From assembly GCF_003602235.1 (NCBI RefSeq), contig NZ_QZVS01000096.1:124001-188000 (forward strand): 64,000 nucleotides of DNA, written 5' to 3'. Shown here one piece after another: positions 1 through 7,209 of the stretch. The first letter of the stretch is position 1. Each line of letters opens with the position of its first letter. A program made the position numbers and the translations under genes. The notes under the pieces were generated by a model. It saw nothing but the letters and a program-made list of their open reading frames with translations, was not told the DNA's origin and did not search any database. The DNA is from Cryobacterium melibiosiphilum (GTDB lineage Bacteria; Actinomycetota; Actinomycetes; Actinomycetales; Microbacteriaceae).

Positions 1-2
1 TT

Positions 3-995
3 CCCGAGGGATCGTCGGCGAAGACGGCTGTCGATCCCGTCGCAGACCACACCCTGCTGGCCCCGGAGTCGACCGCCACCAGCTCCACCCCGATTCCGCT
101 CCAGAGCCGCGCGGACCTGCGTGCTGACCGGGCTGACTCCCGGGCCGGGCGTCCTCGTCGCCAGCCGGCCGCCACCGCGCGCCTCGCCGACGTGGAAGCG
201 CCGTTCGCGCCCACCCGCCGGTTCGTTCCCAGTGCGACGCCGCCCGCGGCATCCGCTCGCCCGGTGCGAGCCCCCGTGGCCCGCGCACGGCGCCTCGCCA
301 CCAAGGCCGTCACGGTCGCGGCTATGTCGTTCGTTGCCCTGATGGCCGTGGCCACGTCGCTGCCCGCCGAGGCGCTGCTGAGTTCCTCCGACGTGCAGAC
401 CGCGGTGCAGGCGTCGCAGCAGCCGACCGACTCCGAGCCGCTGCAGTCCCTCGACCTCGCCGGCGGCGACACCATCGTGCTCGAGCGTGACGGATACGCG
501 TCCAGCACCATCGCCGATTCGGCCGCCGCGAGCGGAATCCGGATGGAAGACACCTTCACGAACAACCCGAATGGCACCATCCAGTGGCCCTTCGCCGTCG
601 GTGTTCACATCGGGGACCAGTTCGGATACCGCAACTGCGCCGGCTGCTCGGTGAACCACGGTGGCCAGGACTTCAACCCAGGGCTCGGCGCGCCGATCCA
701 GGCGATCAGCGATGGGGTCGTGAGCTTCGCCGAAGACGGCGAAGGCAGCCTCGGCGTGCACATGATCATCGACCACATGGTTGACGGCGAACTCGTTTCC
801 AGTGTTTACGCGCACATGATCCACGGCTCGATGCTCTTCAAGGCCGGCGACGTCATCAAGGTCGGCCAGGTCATCGGCCAGACCGGCAGCACCGGCATGT
901 CGACGGGCCCGCACCTGCACTTCGAGATCCGCCTCGGCGGCATCAATGGCGTCAAGGTCGACTCGCTGCAGTGGCTCTACGCCCACACCGACTAG
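3..995 (+). CDS. M23 family metallopeptidase, 5' end missing
   Basis: Reading frame is open to the left edge, so the true start lies outside the window; the first in-window GTG at 192 would lose a Pro/Ala/Arg-rich N-terminal stretch. Of about 330 visible residues, 101-121 form a membrane-spanning or signal-anchor segment (AVTVAAMSFVALMAVATS). The C-terminal half is a LytM/M23 domain: HGGQD (H219, D223 of the fragment) and HLHFE (H304, H306) supply the zinc ligands of the family. M23 enzymes cleave peptide cross-links of peptidoglycan outside the membrane; with one N-terminal anchor the catalytic domain should face the wall. Substrate is not readable. Both motifs are intact, so it looks catalytically competent rather than an EnvC-like activator. 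Confidence 0.9.
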   Translation, partial: PEGSSAKTAVDPVADHTLLAPESTATSSTPIPLQSRADLRADRADSRAGRPRRQPAATARLADVEAPFAPTRRFVPSATPPAASARPVRAPVARARRLATKAVTVAAMSFVALMAVATSLPAEALLSSSDVQTAVQASQQPTDSEPLQSLDLAGGDTIVLERDGYASSTIADSAAASGIRMEDTFTNNPNGTIQWPFAVGVHIGDQFGYRNCAGCSVNHGGQDFNPGLGAPIQAISDGVVSFAEDGEGSLGVHMIIDHMVDGELVSSVYAHMIHGSMLFKAGDVIKVGQVIGQTGSTGMSTGPHLHFEIRLGGINGVKVDSLQWLYAHTD

Positions 996-1043
996 GCACG
1001 TCCCCCGCGCTACGCCTGGGTCGTCGCATCAGCTTCTTTCGCT

Positions 1044-1100
1044 GGCATGCGGCCATTGTTGGCAACTGGCTCACGACATGCCAAAATATGCCCCTTGAGG
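1044..1100. repeat. Inverted-repeat element in convergent gap (short form)
   Basis: GGCCATTGTTGGC (1051-1063) faces GCCAAAATATGCC (1080-1092), followed by CCTTGAGG. The right half closely resembles the unit at 19765-19781 (GCCAAAATCTGCCCCTTG), and the inner text (CTCACGA) recurs there too. It is one direct plus one inverted copy of the unit that appears as a 2+1 array near 19.7 kb. It lies between two genes that end towards each other, so it could act as a bidirectional terminator, but it has no T-tract. Confidence 0.6.
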
Positions 1101-1204
1101 CCCGTCAACCCCTGTGAGCCGCCTAAAAGCGGATGCGGCGGCATCCGCTGCCAGGTCCGGCGCCCGGCCAGGCGGCGATGGCACAGGGCCGCAGGGGCAG
1201 GCAG

Positions 1205-2089
1205 CTACTCGGCTGCGGGGGCCACCGGGCTGCGGCCGCGCACGAAGGCCTCGAGCAGGTTGCGCGGCAGTGGGAACGGCGGCAGCCCGGCGAAGTTGAG
1301 CATGTCGGCGTCGGCCGCGTCGCGGGGCGAGGTGTCGAGGGCGACGACCTGGTCGTGCAGAAATTCCATCTTCTCGTCGAGGCGATTGGATGCATCCGCG
1401 GCCTGCTTCAGGTCGTCGACGAGGGCGTCGGGCACCGCTCCGTCGTACTTGTAGAAGATCTTGTGTTCGAGGCTCGCCCAGAAGTCCATCGCGACGGTGC
1501 GAATCTGCACCTCCACGGTCACGGGCTGCACCCGGTCGCTCATGAACACCGGAATCGCGACGATCAAGTGCAGGCTCTTGTAGCCGTTCGCCTTCGGCGT
1601 CTGGATGTAGTCCTTCTCGAGCAGCACCGTGACGTCGCGCTGGTTGATCAACATGTCGCGCACGCGGTAGGTGTCCGAGATGAAGCTGCAGGTGATGCGG
1701 ATGCCCGCAATGTCCTGGATGTTCTCCCGAATGCTCTCTAAGGCGAGCGGGTACCCCTTGCGCAGCGCCTTCTTCAGGATGCCCTCCGGCGACTTCAGCC
1801 GCGAACTGACGTGCTCGATCGGGCTGTAATCGTGGATCGACCCGAACTCCTCCTTGAGAATGTTGATCTTCGTCATCATCTCGTCGGTCGCGAACTTGTA
1901 CGACATCATGAACCGCGTCAGCTCGTTCTTCAGCGCCCGCAGCTCGGCCACGTCCACCGTCGACGTCGCATCCGCGGCCGCCTCGGCGATCGCCTCGACC
2001 GCATTGCTCGCGGCGGTCACCGACATCGGGCCGGCGGGTGCCTCCACCCCGGCACCCGTGTCCCCGATCGTCCCCCCGACCGTGGTCAC
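1205..2089 (-). CDS. RelA/SpoT-domain small alarmone synthetase
   Basis: 294 residues. Starting at GTG 2089, the start codon overlaps the stop of the upstream alpha-glucosidase (GTGA), so translation is probably coupled; an internal ATG at 2026 is the alternative and neither has a strong ribosome binding site. Residues 70-215 form a synthetase domain: RLKS (97-100), DIAGIR (127-132), NGYKSLH (169-175, with the guanine-stacking Tyr170) and EVQIRT (194-199, catalytic Glu). There is no HD hydrolase, TGS or ACT domain, as in RelP/RelQ-type enzymes, which make (p)ppGpp from ATP and GDP/GTP in the cytoplasm. The N-terminal 60 residues and an acidic C-terminal tail are outside the domain. Pairing with carbohydrate genes suggests a link to carbon state, which is inference. 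Confidence 0.88.
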   Translation of the reverse strand: MTTVGGTIGDTGAGVEAPAGPMSVTAASNAVEAIAEAAADATSTVDVAELRALKNELTRFMMSYKFATDEMMTKINILKEEFGSIHDYSPIEHVSSRLKSPEGILKKALRKGYPLALESIRENIQDIAGIRITCSFISDTYRVRDMLINQRDVTVLLEKDYIQTPKANGYKSLHLIVAIPVFMSDRVQPVTVEVQIRTVAMDFWASLEHKIFYKYDGAVPDALVDDLKQAADASNRLDEKMEFLHDQVVALDTSPRDAADADMLNFAGLPPFPLPRNLLEAFVRGRSPVAPAAE

Positions 2090-3843
2090 GCGGAACGCAG
2101 CCAGACCGTCGTATCGTTCGGCAGAATACGCTCGCCGTTCGGTCCCGTGAGAATCGGTCCGCTGGCCAGCAGCAGGTCGCCGGCGGGCAGGGCGACGGAT
2201 GCCGCCCCCGCGTTGCCGATGACGGTCACGTCGCCGTTCACGAACGCGACGATCTCGGGGCCGAAGCCGCCCAGCCAGGCGACCGTTCCCGGCCCGAGCA
2301 GGTGCTCGCGGCGCAGGGCCAGGGCCAGTGTGTACAGCTCGAGGGTGGAGCCGGCCGTGCCGCGCTGCACGTCGCGGGCGAGGTGCGCCCACTCGGCGGG
2401 CTGGGGCAGCCAGCTGGCGCTCGTGGGGCCGAAACCGTAGGAGGGGGCGGCGGCTTCCCAGGGGAGGGGCACGCGGCATCCGTCACGGCCGTAGCGTTCG
2501 CCGTTGGTGCGGAACCAGGTCGGGTCTTCGCGGGCCTCGTCGGGCAGGTGGATGACCTCGGGCAGGCCGAGCTCCTCGCCCTGGTAGAGGTAGCTGGAGC
2601 CGGGGAGCGCGAGCATGAGCGTGCTCGCCGCACGGGCGCGGGCCAGGCCGAGCACGGGGTCGGGCAGGCCCAGCGACTTCGGGCCGATGCCGTGGCCCTG
2701 CAGGTTCTCGCCGGTCAGGGCGAGGCGGGAGGCGTGGCGCACCACGTCGTGGTTGGAGAGCACCCAGGTGCTCGGCGCTCCGACGTCGCCGAAGGCCTTG
2801 AGGGAGTCGTCGATGACCCGGCGCAGGGCCGGCGCGTTCCACGGGGTTTCGAGGTAAGCGAAGTTGAACGCCTGGTGCATCTCGTCGGGGCGCACCCATT
2901 CGGCCACCCGGGTGAGCGGATCGACCCAGGCCTCGGCGGCCAACACCCGGTCGCCGGGATACTCGGCGAGCACCTGGTGCCAGTCGCGATAGATCTCGTG
3001 CACGCCGTCCTGCGCCCAGTACGGCGGGGTCTCGGCCGGCGGGGCATCGATGCCGGGCTCGAGCGCCGTGGCGCCGCCGCCCATGCTGCCGCCATCGGCC
3101 GGCGGGGTGTAGTCCGGCAGGCCCGCGGCCTTGATCATACCGTGCGCTACGTCGACGCGGAAACCGTCGACGCCGCGGTCGAGCCAGAACCGCAGCACGT
3201 CGCGGAACTGCTGGCGCACCCACGGGTTCTCCCAGTGCAGGTCGGGCTGGGTGGTGTCGAAGAGGTGCAGGTACCACTGGCCGGGAGTGCCGTCGGCGTT
3301 CTCGGTGCGGGTCCAGGCGAGGCCGCCGAAAACGGACTCCCAGTTGTTCGGCGGCAGTTCGCCGGCCTCGCCCTTGCCGTCGCGAAAGATGTAGCGCTCG
3401 CGTTCGTGGCTGCCGGGCGCGGCCGCGAGGGCCTCCTGAAACCAGTCATGGTCGCTCGAGGAGTGGTTGGGCACGATGTCGACGATCACCCGGATGCCGA
3501 GATCGTGGGCGGTGCGTTGCATCTCGTCGAAGTCGTCGAGGGTGCCGAACAGCGGGTCGACGTCGCAGTAGTCGGCCACGTCGTAGCCGGCGTCGCGCTG
3601 CGGCGAGGTGTAGAACGGGCTCAGCCAGATCGCGTCGACGCCGAGTTCCTGCAGGGCGGGCAGCCGGCTCGTGATGCCGGCGAGGTCGCCCATACCGTCT
3701 CCGTTCGCGTCGGCGAAGGAGCGGGGGTAGATCTGGTAGATCACCGCGGTACGCCACCATTCCGATCCGGTCGGAACGGTCATGCTGTGGTCAACTGCGT
3801 CGGGGCCGGTCAACGTGGGGCCGGTCACACTGGTGCCTGTCAT
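2086..3843 (-). CDS. GH13 alpha-glucosidase (oligo-1,6-glucosidase-like)
   Basis: 585 residues from ATG 3843; an in-frame ATG at 3783 (MTVPTGSEWW) fits the family's usual N-terminus and may be the real start. All GH13 regions are present: DIVPNH (122-127), GFRVDVAH (nucleophile Asp231), AAEAW (acid/base Glu304) and SNHD (Asp366). The YQIYPRSFADANGDGMGDL opening is typical of the alpha-glucosidase/oligo-1,6-glucosidase/trehalose-6-P hydrolase group, which releases glucose from alpha-glucosides. No signal peptide, so it acts in the cytoplasm. It sits between a GT1 glycosyltransferase (upstream, 40-bp gap) and the alarmone synthetase, whose GTG overlaps its stop. Exact substrate cannot be told from sequence. 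Confidence 0.9.
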   Translation of the reverse strand: MTGTSVTGPTLTGPDAVDHSMTVPTGSEWWRTAVIYQIYPRSFADANGDGMGDLAGITSRLPALQELGVDAIWLSPFYTSPQRDAGYDVADYCDVDPLFGTLDDFDEMQRTAHDLGIRVIVDIVPNHSSSDHDWFQEALAAAPGSHERERYIFRDGKGEAGELPPNNWESVFGGLAWTRTENADGTPGQWYLHLFDTTQPDLHWENPWVRQQFRDVLRFWLDRGVDGFRVDVAHGMIKAAGLPDYTPPADGGSMGGGATALEPGIDAPPAETPPYWAQDGVHEIYRDWHQVLAEYPGDRVLAAEAWVDPLTRVAEWVRPDEMHQAFNFAYLETPWNAPALRRVIDDSLKAFGDVGAPSTWVLSNHDVVRHASRLALTGENLQGHGIGPKSLGLPDPVLGLARARAASTLMLALPGSSYLYQGEELGLPEVIHLPDEAREDPTWFRTNGERYGRDGCRVPLPWEAAAPSYGFGPTSASWLPQPAEWAHLARDVQRGTAGSTLELYTLALALRREHLLGPGTVAWLGGFGPEIVAFVNGDVTVIGNAGAASVALPAGDLLLASGPILTGPNGERILPNDTTVWLRSA

Positions 3844-3883
3844 AGAAGAAGGGTACGTCAAGCACCTGCGCGTCCCTGCCGCA

Positions 3884-5233
3884 TCACTCGCTCGTGTGCC
3901 CGTCGCGGGGCGTGTGCCGGGGGGCAGCGGATGCCGCGCGCGGCTCCACAAGGCCCGTGATCGCCTGGGCGGCGGCTAACAGGCCGTGCGTCTCGGCGTA
4001 GCGGGAGGCAAGCACCCGCGCCCGCCGACGAAACCGCGGGTCGCCGAGCACTCGGCGCACCGCGAGCGTGACGTCCTCCGCGCCCGGGTCGGCGCTGTGC
4101 AGGCAGACGCCGACGCCGGCCCACTCCACCCGGGCGCTCACCTCGACGGTCTCGTCGGTGCCGCCGGCGACGATCACCGGGATGCCGGCGGTCAGAGCCT
4201 GCTGGATGCCCAGATAGCCGCCCGTGGTGACGAGTACGTCGGCGCGGGGCAGCACCTCCGAGAAGGGCAGAAACCGTTCGAGCCGCAGGTTCTCGGGCCG
4301 GCGTGAGCGGGGCAGCACCGCTTCGGGATCGATGCTTCCCGTGCAGCCGATGACGAGGGCATTCTCGGCCGCGAGTCCGCGAATGGCCGGCAACAGCAGG
4401 CGGTGGCTTTCGCTGTCGTGCAGGCCCTGGGTGAGCACGATCACCGGGCGACCGGCATGTCGGGCGGCGGCCACGTCGCCCCACCACGCCGGGGTGCGCC
4501 AGCCGCGGCTGCGGCCCGGCAGCAGCGGGCCGGTGAACTGCAGATGGGGTGACAGATCGCCGCGCGGATATTCGAATTCGGGCACGGTCGCGGCCAGGTA
4601 GCGGCTGGCGAGTTCGACATTCCAGTTGAGAAAGAAACTGTGCCGCGGCGGCAGGCCGCAGGCGCGGCGCACGCCATTCGCGGCGGCCTGAACATCGGCG
4701 AGAAGAACGTGCTCGTAGCTCCAGTTCAGGGCACGATTGCGGGCGTGTCCCGCACCGGAGGCGGCCGGGGCGAGGCCGGTGCCCACCGGGGCGGTGTCGC
4801 TCGACGGGACGGCGAGCGGTGTGGTCGAGAACGCGACGCTCGGCAGTCCCAGCTTTTCGGCCAGGAACAGGCCGGCCAGAAACCCGTGTTCGACGACGAC
4901 GACCTGCGGGCGCACGCGGTCGGCCAGCGCTTCGAGTTCGTGCAGCCAGCCGGGGATCGGGTCGAGGGAGACGTGCCGGTGCGCCCATTTCTGGGCGGCA
5001 ACACCCGGTTTCGGGTTGGCGACCGCGTGCATCCGCGCAACGGATGCGTCGGAGTAATCGTGTGGGGGCGACATCGGCACCGCGATCGCCCCGGTCGAGG
5101 CCACCTCGGTGGCATACGTCGACCCGGTGTACCAGGTGACCTGATGGCCGTCGGCGACGAGGCGGCGGGCCAGGGGCAGGCCGGGGCGGACAGCGTTGGT
5201 GCGGGGCATGCTGCCGAATAAAATGCGCGTCAT
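3884..5233 (-). CDS. GT1 (UGT/MGT-like) glycosyltransferase
   Basis: 449 residues. GT-B fold: N-terminal acceptor half opens with a beta strand and PGLPLARRLVADGHQVTW, as in macrolide- and MGT-type transferases that scan small hydrophobic acceptors. The C-terminal donor half carries LVTTGGYLGIQQALTAGIPVIVAGGTDETVEVSARVEWAGVGV, the nucleotide-sugar region (GGxxGxxxAL..P..D...NA in the family; here E-V-S replaces the usual Q-xx-NA). Cytoplasmic, no signal peptide. These enzymes move a sugar from UDP- or TDP-sugar to glycosides, lipids or antibiotics; donor and acceptor are unknown. First gene of a leftward set with the GH13 enzyme and the alarmone synthetase. Confidence 0.85.
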   Translation of the reverse strand: MTRILFGSMPRTNAVRPGLPLARRLVADGHQVTWYTGSTYATEVASTGAIAVPMSPPHDYSDASVARMHAVANPKPGVAAQKWAHRHVSLDPIPGWLHELEALADRVRPQVVVVEHGFLAGLFLAEKLGLPSVAFSTTPLAVPSSDTAPVGTGLAPAASGAGHARNRALNWSYEHVLLADVQAAANGVRRACGLPPRHSFFLNWNVELASRYLAATVPEFEYPRGDLSPHLQFTGPLLPGRSRGWRTPAWWGDVAAARHAGRPVIVLTQGLHDSESHRLLLPAIRGLAAENALVIGCTGSIDPEAVLPRSRRPENLRLERFLPFSEVLPRADVLVTTGGYLGIQQALTAGIPVIVAGGTDETVEVSARVEWAGVGVCLHSADPGAEDVTLAVRRVLGDPRFRRRARVLASRYAETHGLLAAAQAITGLVEPRAASAAPRHTPRDGHTSE

Positions 5234-5443
5234 CAGTGACTCCCGATGGGACGGTTTTCGTCAATAGCGTGGGGCGCAAATCCGCGTGAAACTGGCGTCA
5301 TTGCGGGGCACAAGGGGGCGCCGAGGGGAGCGCCCGGGGCTTGTCGGAGCCATGTTATCCGGCCTCGGTAACTGGATGGCCTCAACTGGTGATAATCTAG
5401 ACAGGTTGCCAAAACTGGCGGCTGCTTCGCACGGTGAAGCGTC

Positions 5444-5515
<72 letters not shown>

Positions 5516-5548
5516 CAGGCTTGCAGCACTAAGCTGCTGACAGGTCGT

Positions 5549-5622
5549 GGCGGGGTAGCTCAGTTGGTTAGAGCACACGGCTCATAATCGTGGTGTCGCG
5601 GGTTCAATTCCCGCTCCCGCTA
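5549..5622 (+). tRNA. tRNA-Met (CAT), elongator type
   Basis: Acceptor GGCGGGG pairs with TCCCGCT with G-U at both ends. Anticodon loop CTCATAA has anticodon CAT; the anticodon stem CACGG/TCGTG lacks the three G-C pairs of initiator tRNA, so this is the elongator or a CAT-Ile candidate. T-stem is GCGGG/CCCGC, discriminator A5622. It lies 33 nt after tRNA-Thr, probably in one transcript. Confidence 0.93.
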
Positions 5623-5639
5623 CACAGTTCTCAGAGAAA

Positions 5640-5676
5640 TACCCCGGACTTCTGCGAAGGTCCGGGGTATTTTTTT
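5640..5676 (+). terminator. Rho-independent terminator after tRNA-Met
   Basis: Perfect 10-bp stem TACCCCGGAC (5640-5649) and GTCCGGGGTA (5660-5669) with a 10-nt loop, followed by seven T. It sits 18 nt after the tRNA-Met 3' end. Confidence 0.92.
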
Positions 5677-5734
5677 ACCCAGCGGGGGCCGCGGCCGGCT
5701 CCACGTTCAGCGTGTCGGGCGGCCAGCCCGTGTT

Positions 5735-6196
5735 CTAGGCGACAGGCGAGAACCAGTACTGTCCGAGCCATTCCAGAAATTCTTCCGCCTGCCGGTTGGC
5801 GTGTGCAAGCTGGACCTTGCCGGTGCTTCCGTCGAAAATATCGTCATATCCGGCCAATTGGTCCAGCGCCATACTCGAGAGCGGTCGAAAGCCCATCGTC
5901 CACCCGGGAAACTGGCGCGACGTGATCTTCTCCTCACTCACCGTGTGGATGCTGCGGTGCCGCGGGTCTGCGCGGATCACGGCGAATCGATCGCGAACTT
6001 CGTCATCGGGGCCCTCGAGGATTTGTATGAATTTGCCCTCGTGATAGATGAGGGCGCCGGTGAGGTGATGCTCGTCGTTGTTCGCCCGTGCCTGCACGAG
6101 GATCGCGGCGATGTCTTCGTCCGACAGGGGGACCGCCGAAGCGCTCACATAGGCAATTGATAGCAGGGTGTCCTCCGGACGTGAAATATGTTTCAT
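5735..6196 (-). CDS. BLUF-domain blue-light photoreceptor
   Basis: 153 residues from ATG 6196, chosen over an upstream ATG because GAGGAGGAAC precedes it. The whole protein is one BLUF domain. Counting residues, Tyr16, Asn40, Gln58, Trp99 and Met101 have the same spacing as AppA Tyr21, Asn45, Gln63, Trp104 and Met106, so the FAD hydrogen-bond switch looks intact. BLUF proteins bind FAD and change conformation in blue light. No EAL, GGDEF or cyclase output is fused, so it must signal by protein contact like PixD-type short BLUFs. It is divergent from a DUF1206 membrane protein across 122 bp. A photolyase and carotenoid-type genes elsewhere in the window fit an organism that meets light, but nothing ties them directly. 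Confidence 0.93.
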   Translation of the reverse strand: MKHISRPEDTLLSIAYVSASAVPLSDEDIAAILVQARANNDEHHLTGALIYHEGKFIQILEGPDDEVRDRFAVIRADPRHRSIHTVSEEKITSRQFPGWTMGFRPLSSMALDQLAGYDDIFDGSTGKVQLAHANRQAEEFLEWLGQYWFSPVA

Positions 6197-6318
6197 GTTC
6201 CTCCTCGGCGAAGCGACCGAACAGACCCCAACCGAGGGGCGCGGAGTACCCGCGACACGGGCAGCTATCGTTGAGAAGAGAAATTCGTGGTGTGGTGACA
6301 AGTAGGAGGCGACCCGGT

Positions 6319-7119
6319 GTGACCTCCACCACCGATCGCGCCTCGATGCGCACGCGCACCTTTCGCCGCCTGGCCCGTTCCGGCTACGCGGTCAACGGTC
6401 TGATTCACTTTCTGATCGGCACCATCGCCCTCACGGTCGCTTTCGGCGGCACGCCCGCCGCGGGCGCCGATCAGTCCGGCGCCCTGCGGGAAGTGGCAGG
6501 GTCACCGGGCGGCGGCCTCCTGATCTGGGCGGCCGTCGTGGGGCTGGGGGCGCTCGGTCTCTGGCAGGTGACCCAGGCCGGGCTGATCGTCGACCCGAAT
6601 CCCCTCAAGAAGTGGGGCCGCCGCGCGTCAGAGGCCGGTAAGGGTATCGCTTACCTGGCGCTCGGGTTCACGGCCATGGCGGTTGCGCTCGGCGGCCGCA
6701 CGAGCTCGTCCGAGTCGATCCAGGCCGTGAGCGCCTGGCTCCTGGAGAGCGACCTCGGTGTCCTGCTGCTCATCGCGATCGGCCTGACCGTGTTCGGCGG
6801 CGGCATCGGCTTCATCGTCATTGGGCTGCGCCGGGGATTCCGCAAATTCATCCGCGTGCCGGGCGGCCGCCGCGGCCTCTTCGTTCTGCGGCTCGGCCGG
6901 TCGGGCTATATCGTGAAGGGGTTGTCTCTTGGCATCATTGGATCCCTCCTCGTGGTCGCCGCGCTCACCAGCGATGCCGCCCAGGCGGGTGGCCTCGATG
7001 GAGCCCTCCGTACCCTCGGGCAGCTTCCGCACGGGGCCATCTACCTGACGATCGTCGGGCTGGGCCTGGCGCAGTATGGCCTGTTCCTGATGATCCGGGT
7101 GCGGCTGGCCCGCTTCTGA
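6319..7119 (+). CDS. DUF1206 integral membrane protein
   Basis: 266 residues. GTG 6319 is preceded by AGGAGG at 6304-6309 with good spacing. The protein has three internal repeats of about 75 residues, each opening with a Gly-Tyr motif (RSGYAVNGLIH near 21, KGIAYLALG near 108, RSGYIVKGL near 193), each giving two membrane helices, six in all. This is the DUF1206 pattern, whose biochemical function I do not know. It is divergent from the BLUF gene, sharing the 6197-6318 promoter region. Its stop lies 3 bp before a structured repeat that also forms the end of the facing gene. Confidence 0.85.
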   Translation: MTSTTDRASMRTRTFRRLARSGYAVNGLIHFLIGTIALTVAFGGTPAAGADQSGALREVAGSPGGGLLIWAAVVGLGALGLWQVTQAGLIVDPNPLKKWGRRASEAGKGIAYLALGFTAMAVALGGRTSSSESIQAVSAWLLESDLGVLLLIAIGLTVFGGGIGFIVIGLRRGFRKFIRVPGGRRGLFVLRLGRSGYIVKGLSLGIIGSLLVVAALTSDAAQAGGLDGALRTLGQLPHGAIYLTIVGLGLAQYGLFLMIRVRLARF

Positions 7120-7209
7120 GCCGTGACGAAAACCGGAGGAGACCGTGAAAAAGTCCCCATTCATCCGGTTTTCGATGAGAACTGCTCAGTTCATCCGGTT
7201 TTCGTCACT
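7116..7209 (-). repeat. 93-bp triad element A (two direct, one inverted unit)
   Basis: Read on the minus strand: unit CGAAAACCGGATGAA at 7204-7190 and again at 7174-7160, exactly 30 bp apart, then the inverted copy at 7123-7137. The outer arms GTGACGAAAACCGGA (7123-7137) and TCCGGTTTTCGTCAC (7194-7208) pair over 15 bp without mismatch. The first unit supplies the last codons and the stop codon of the LLM/FAD gene. The geometry matches the elements near 10.7 and 16.9 kb although the stem sequence differs. No T-tract. Confidence 0.8.

Noticed and set aside
2038-3960. 640-codon open frame on the plus strand
   Set aside because: Antisense shadow of the GH13 gene: Arg/Gly/Val-rich, no domain; the minus-strand frame has every catalytic motif.
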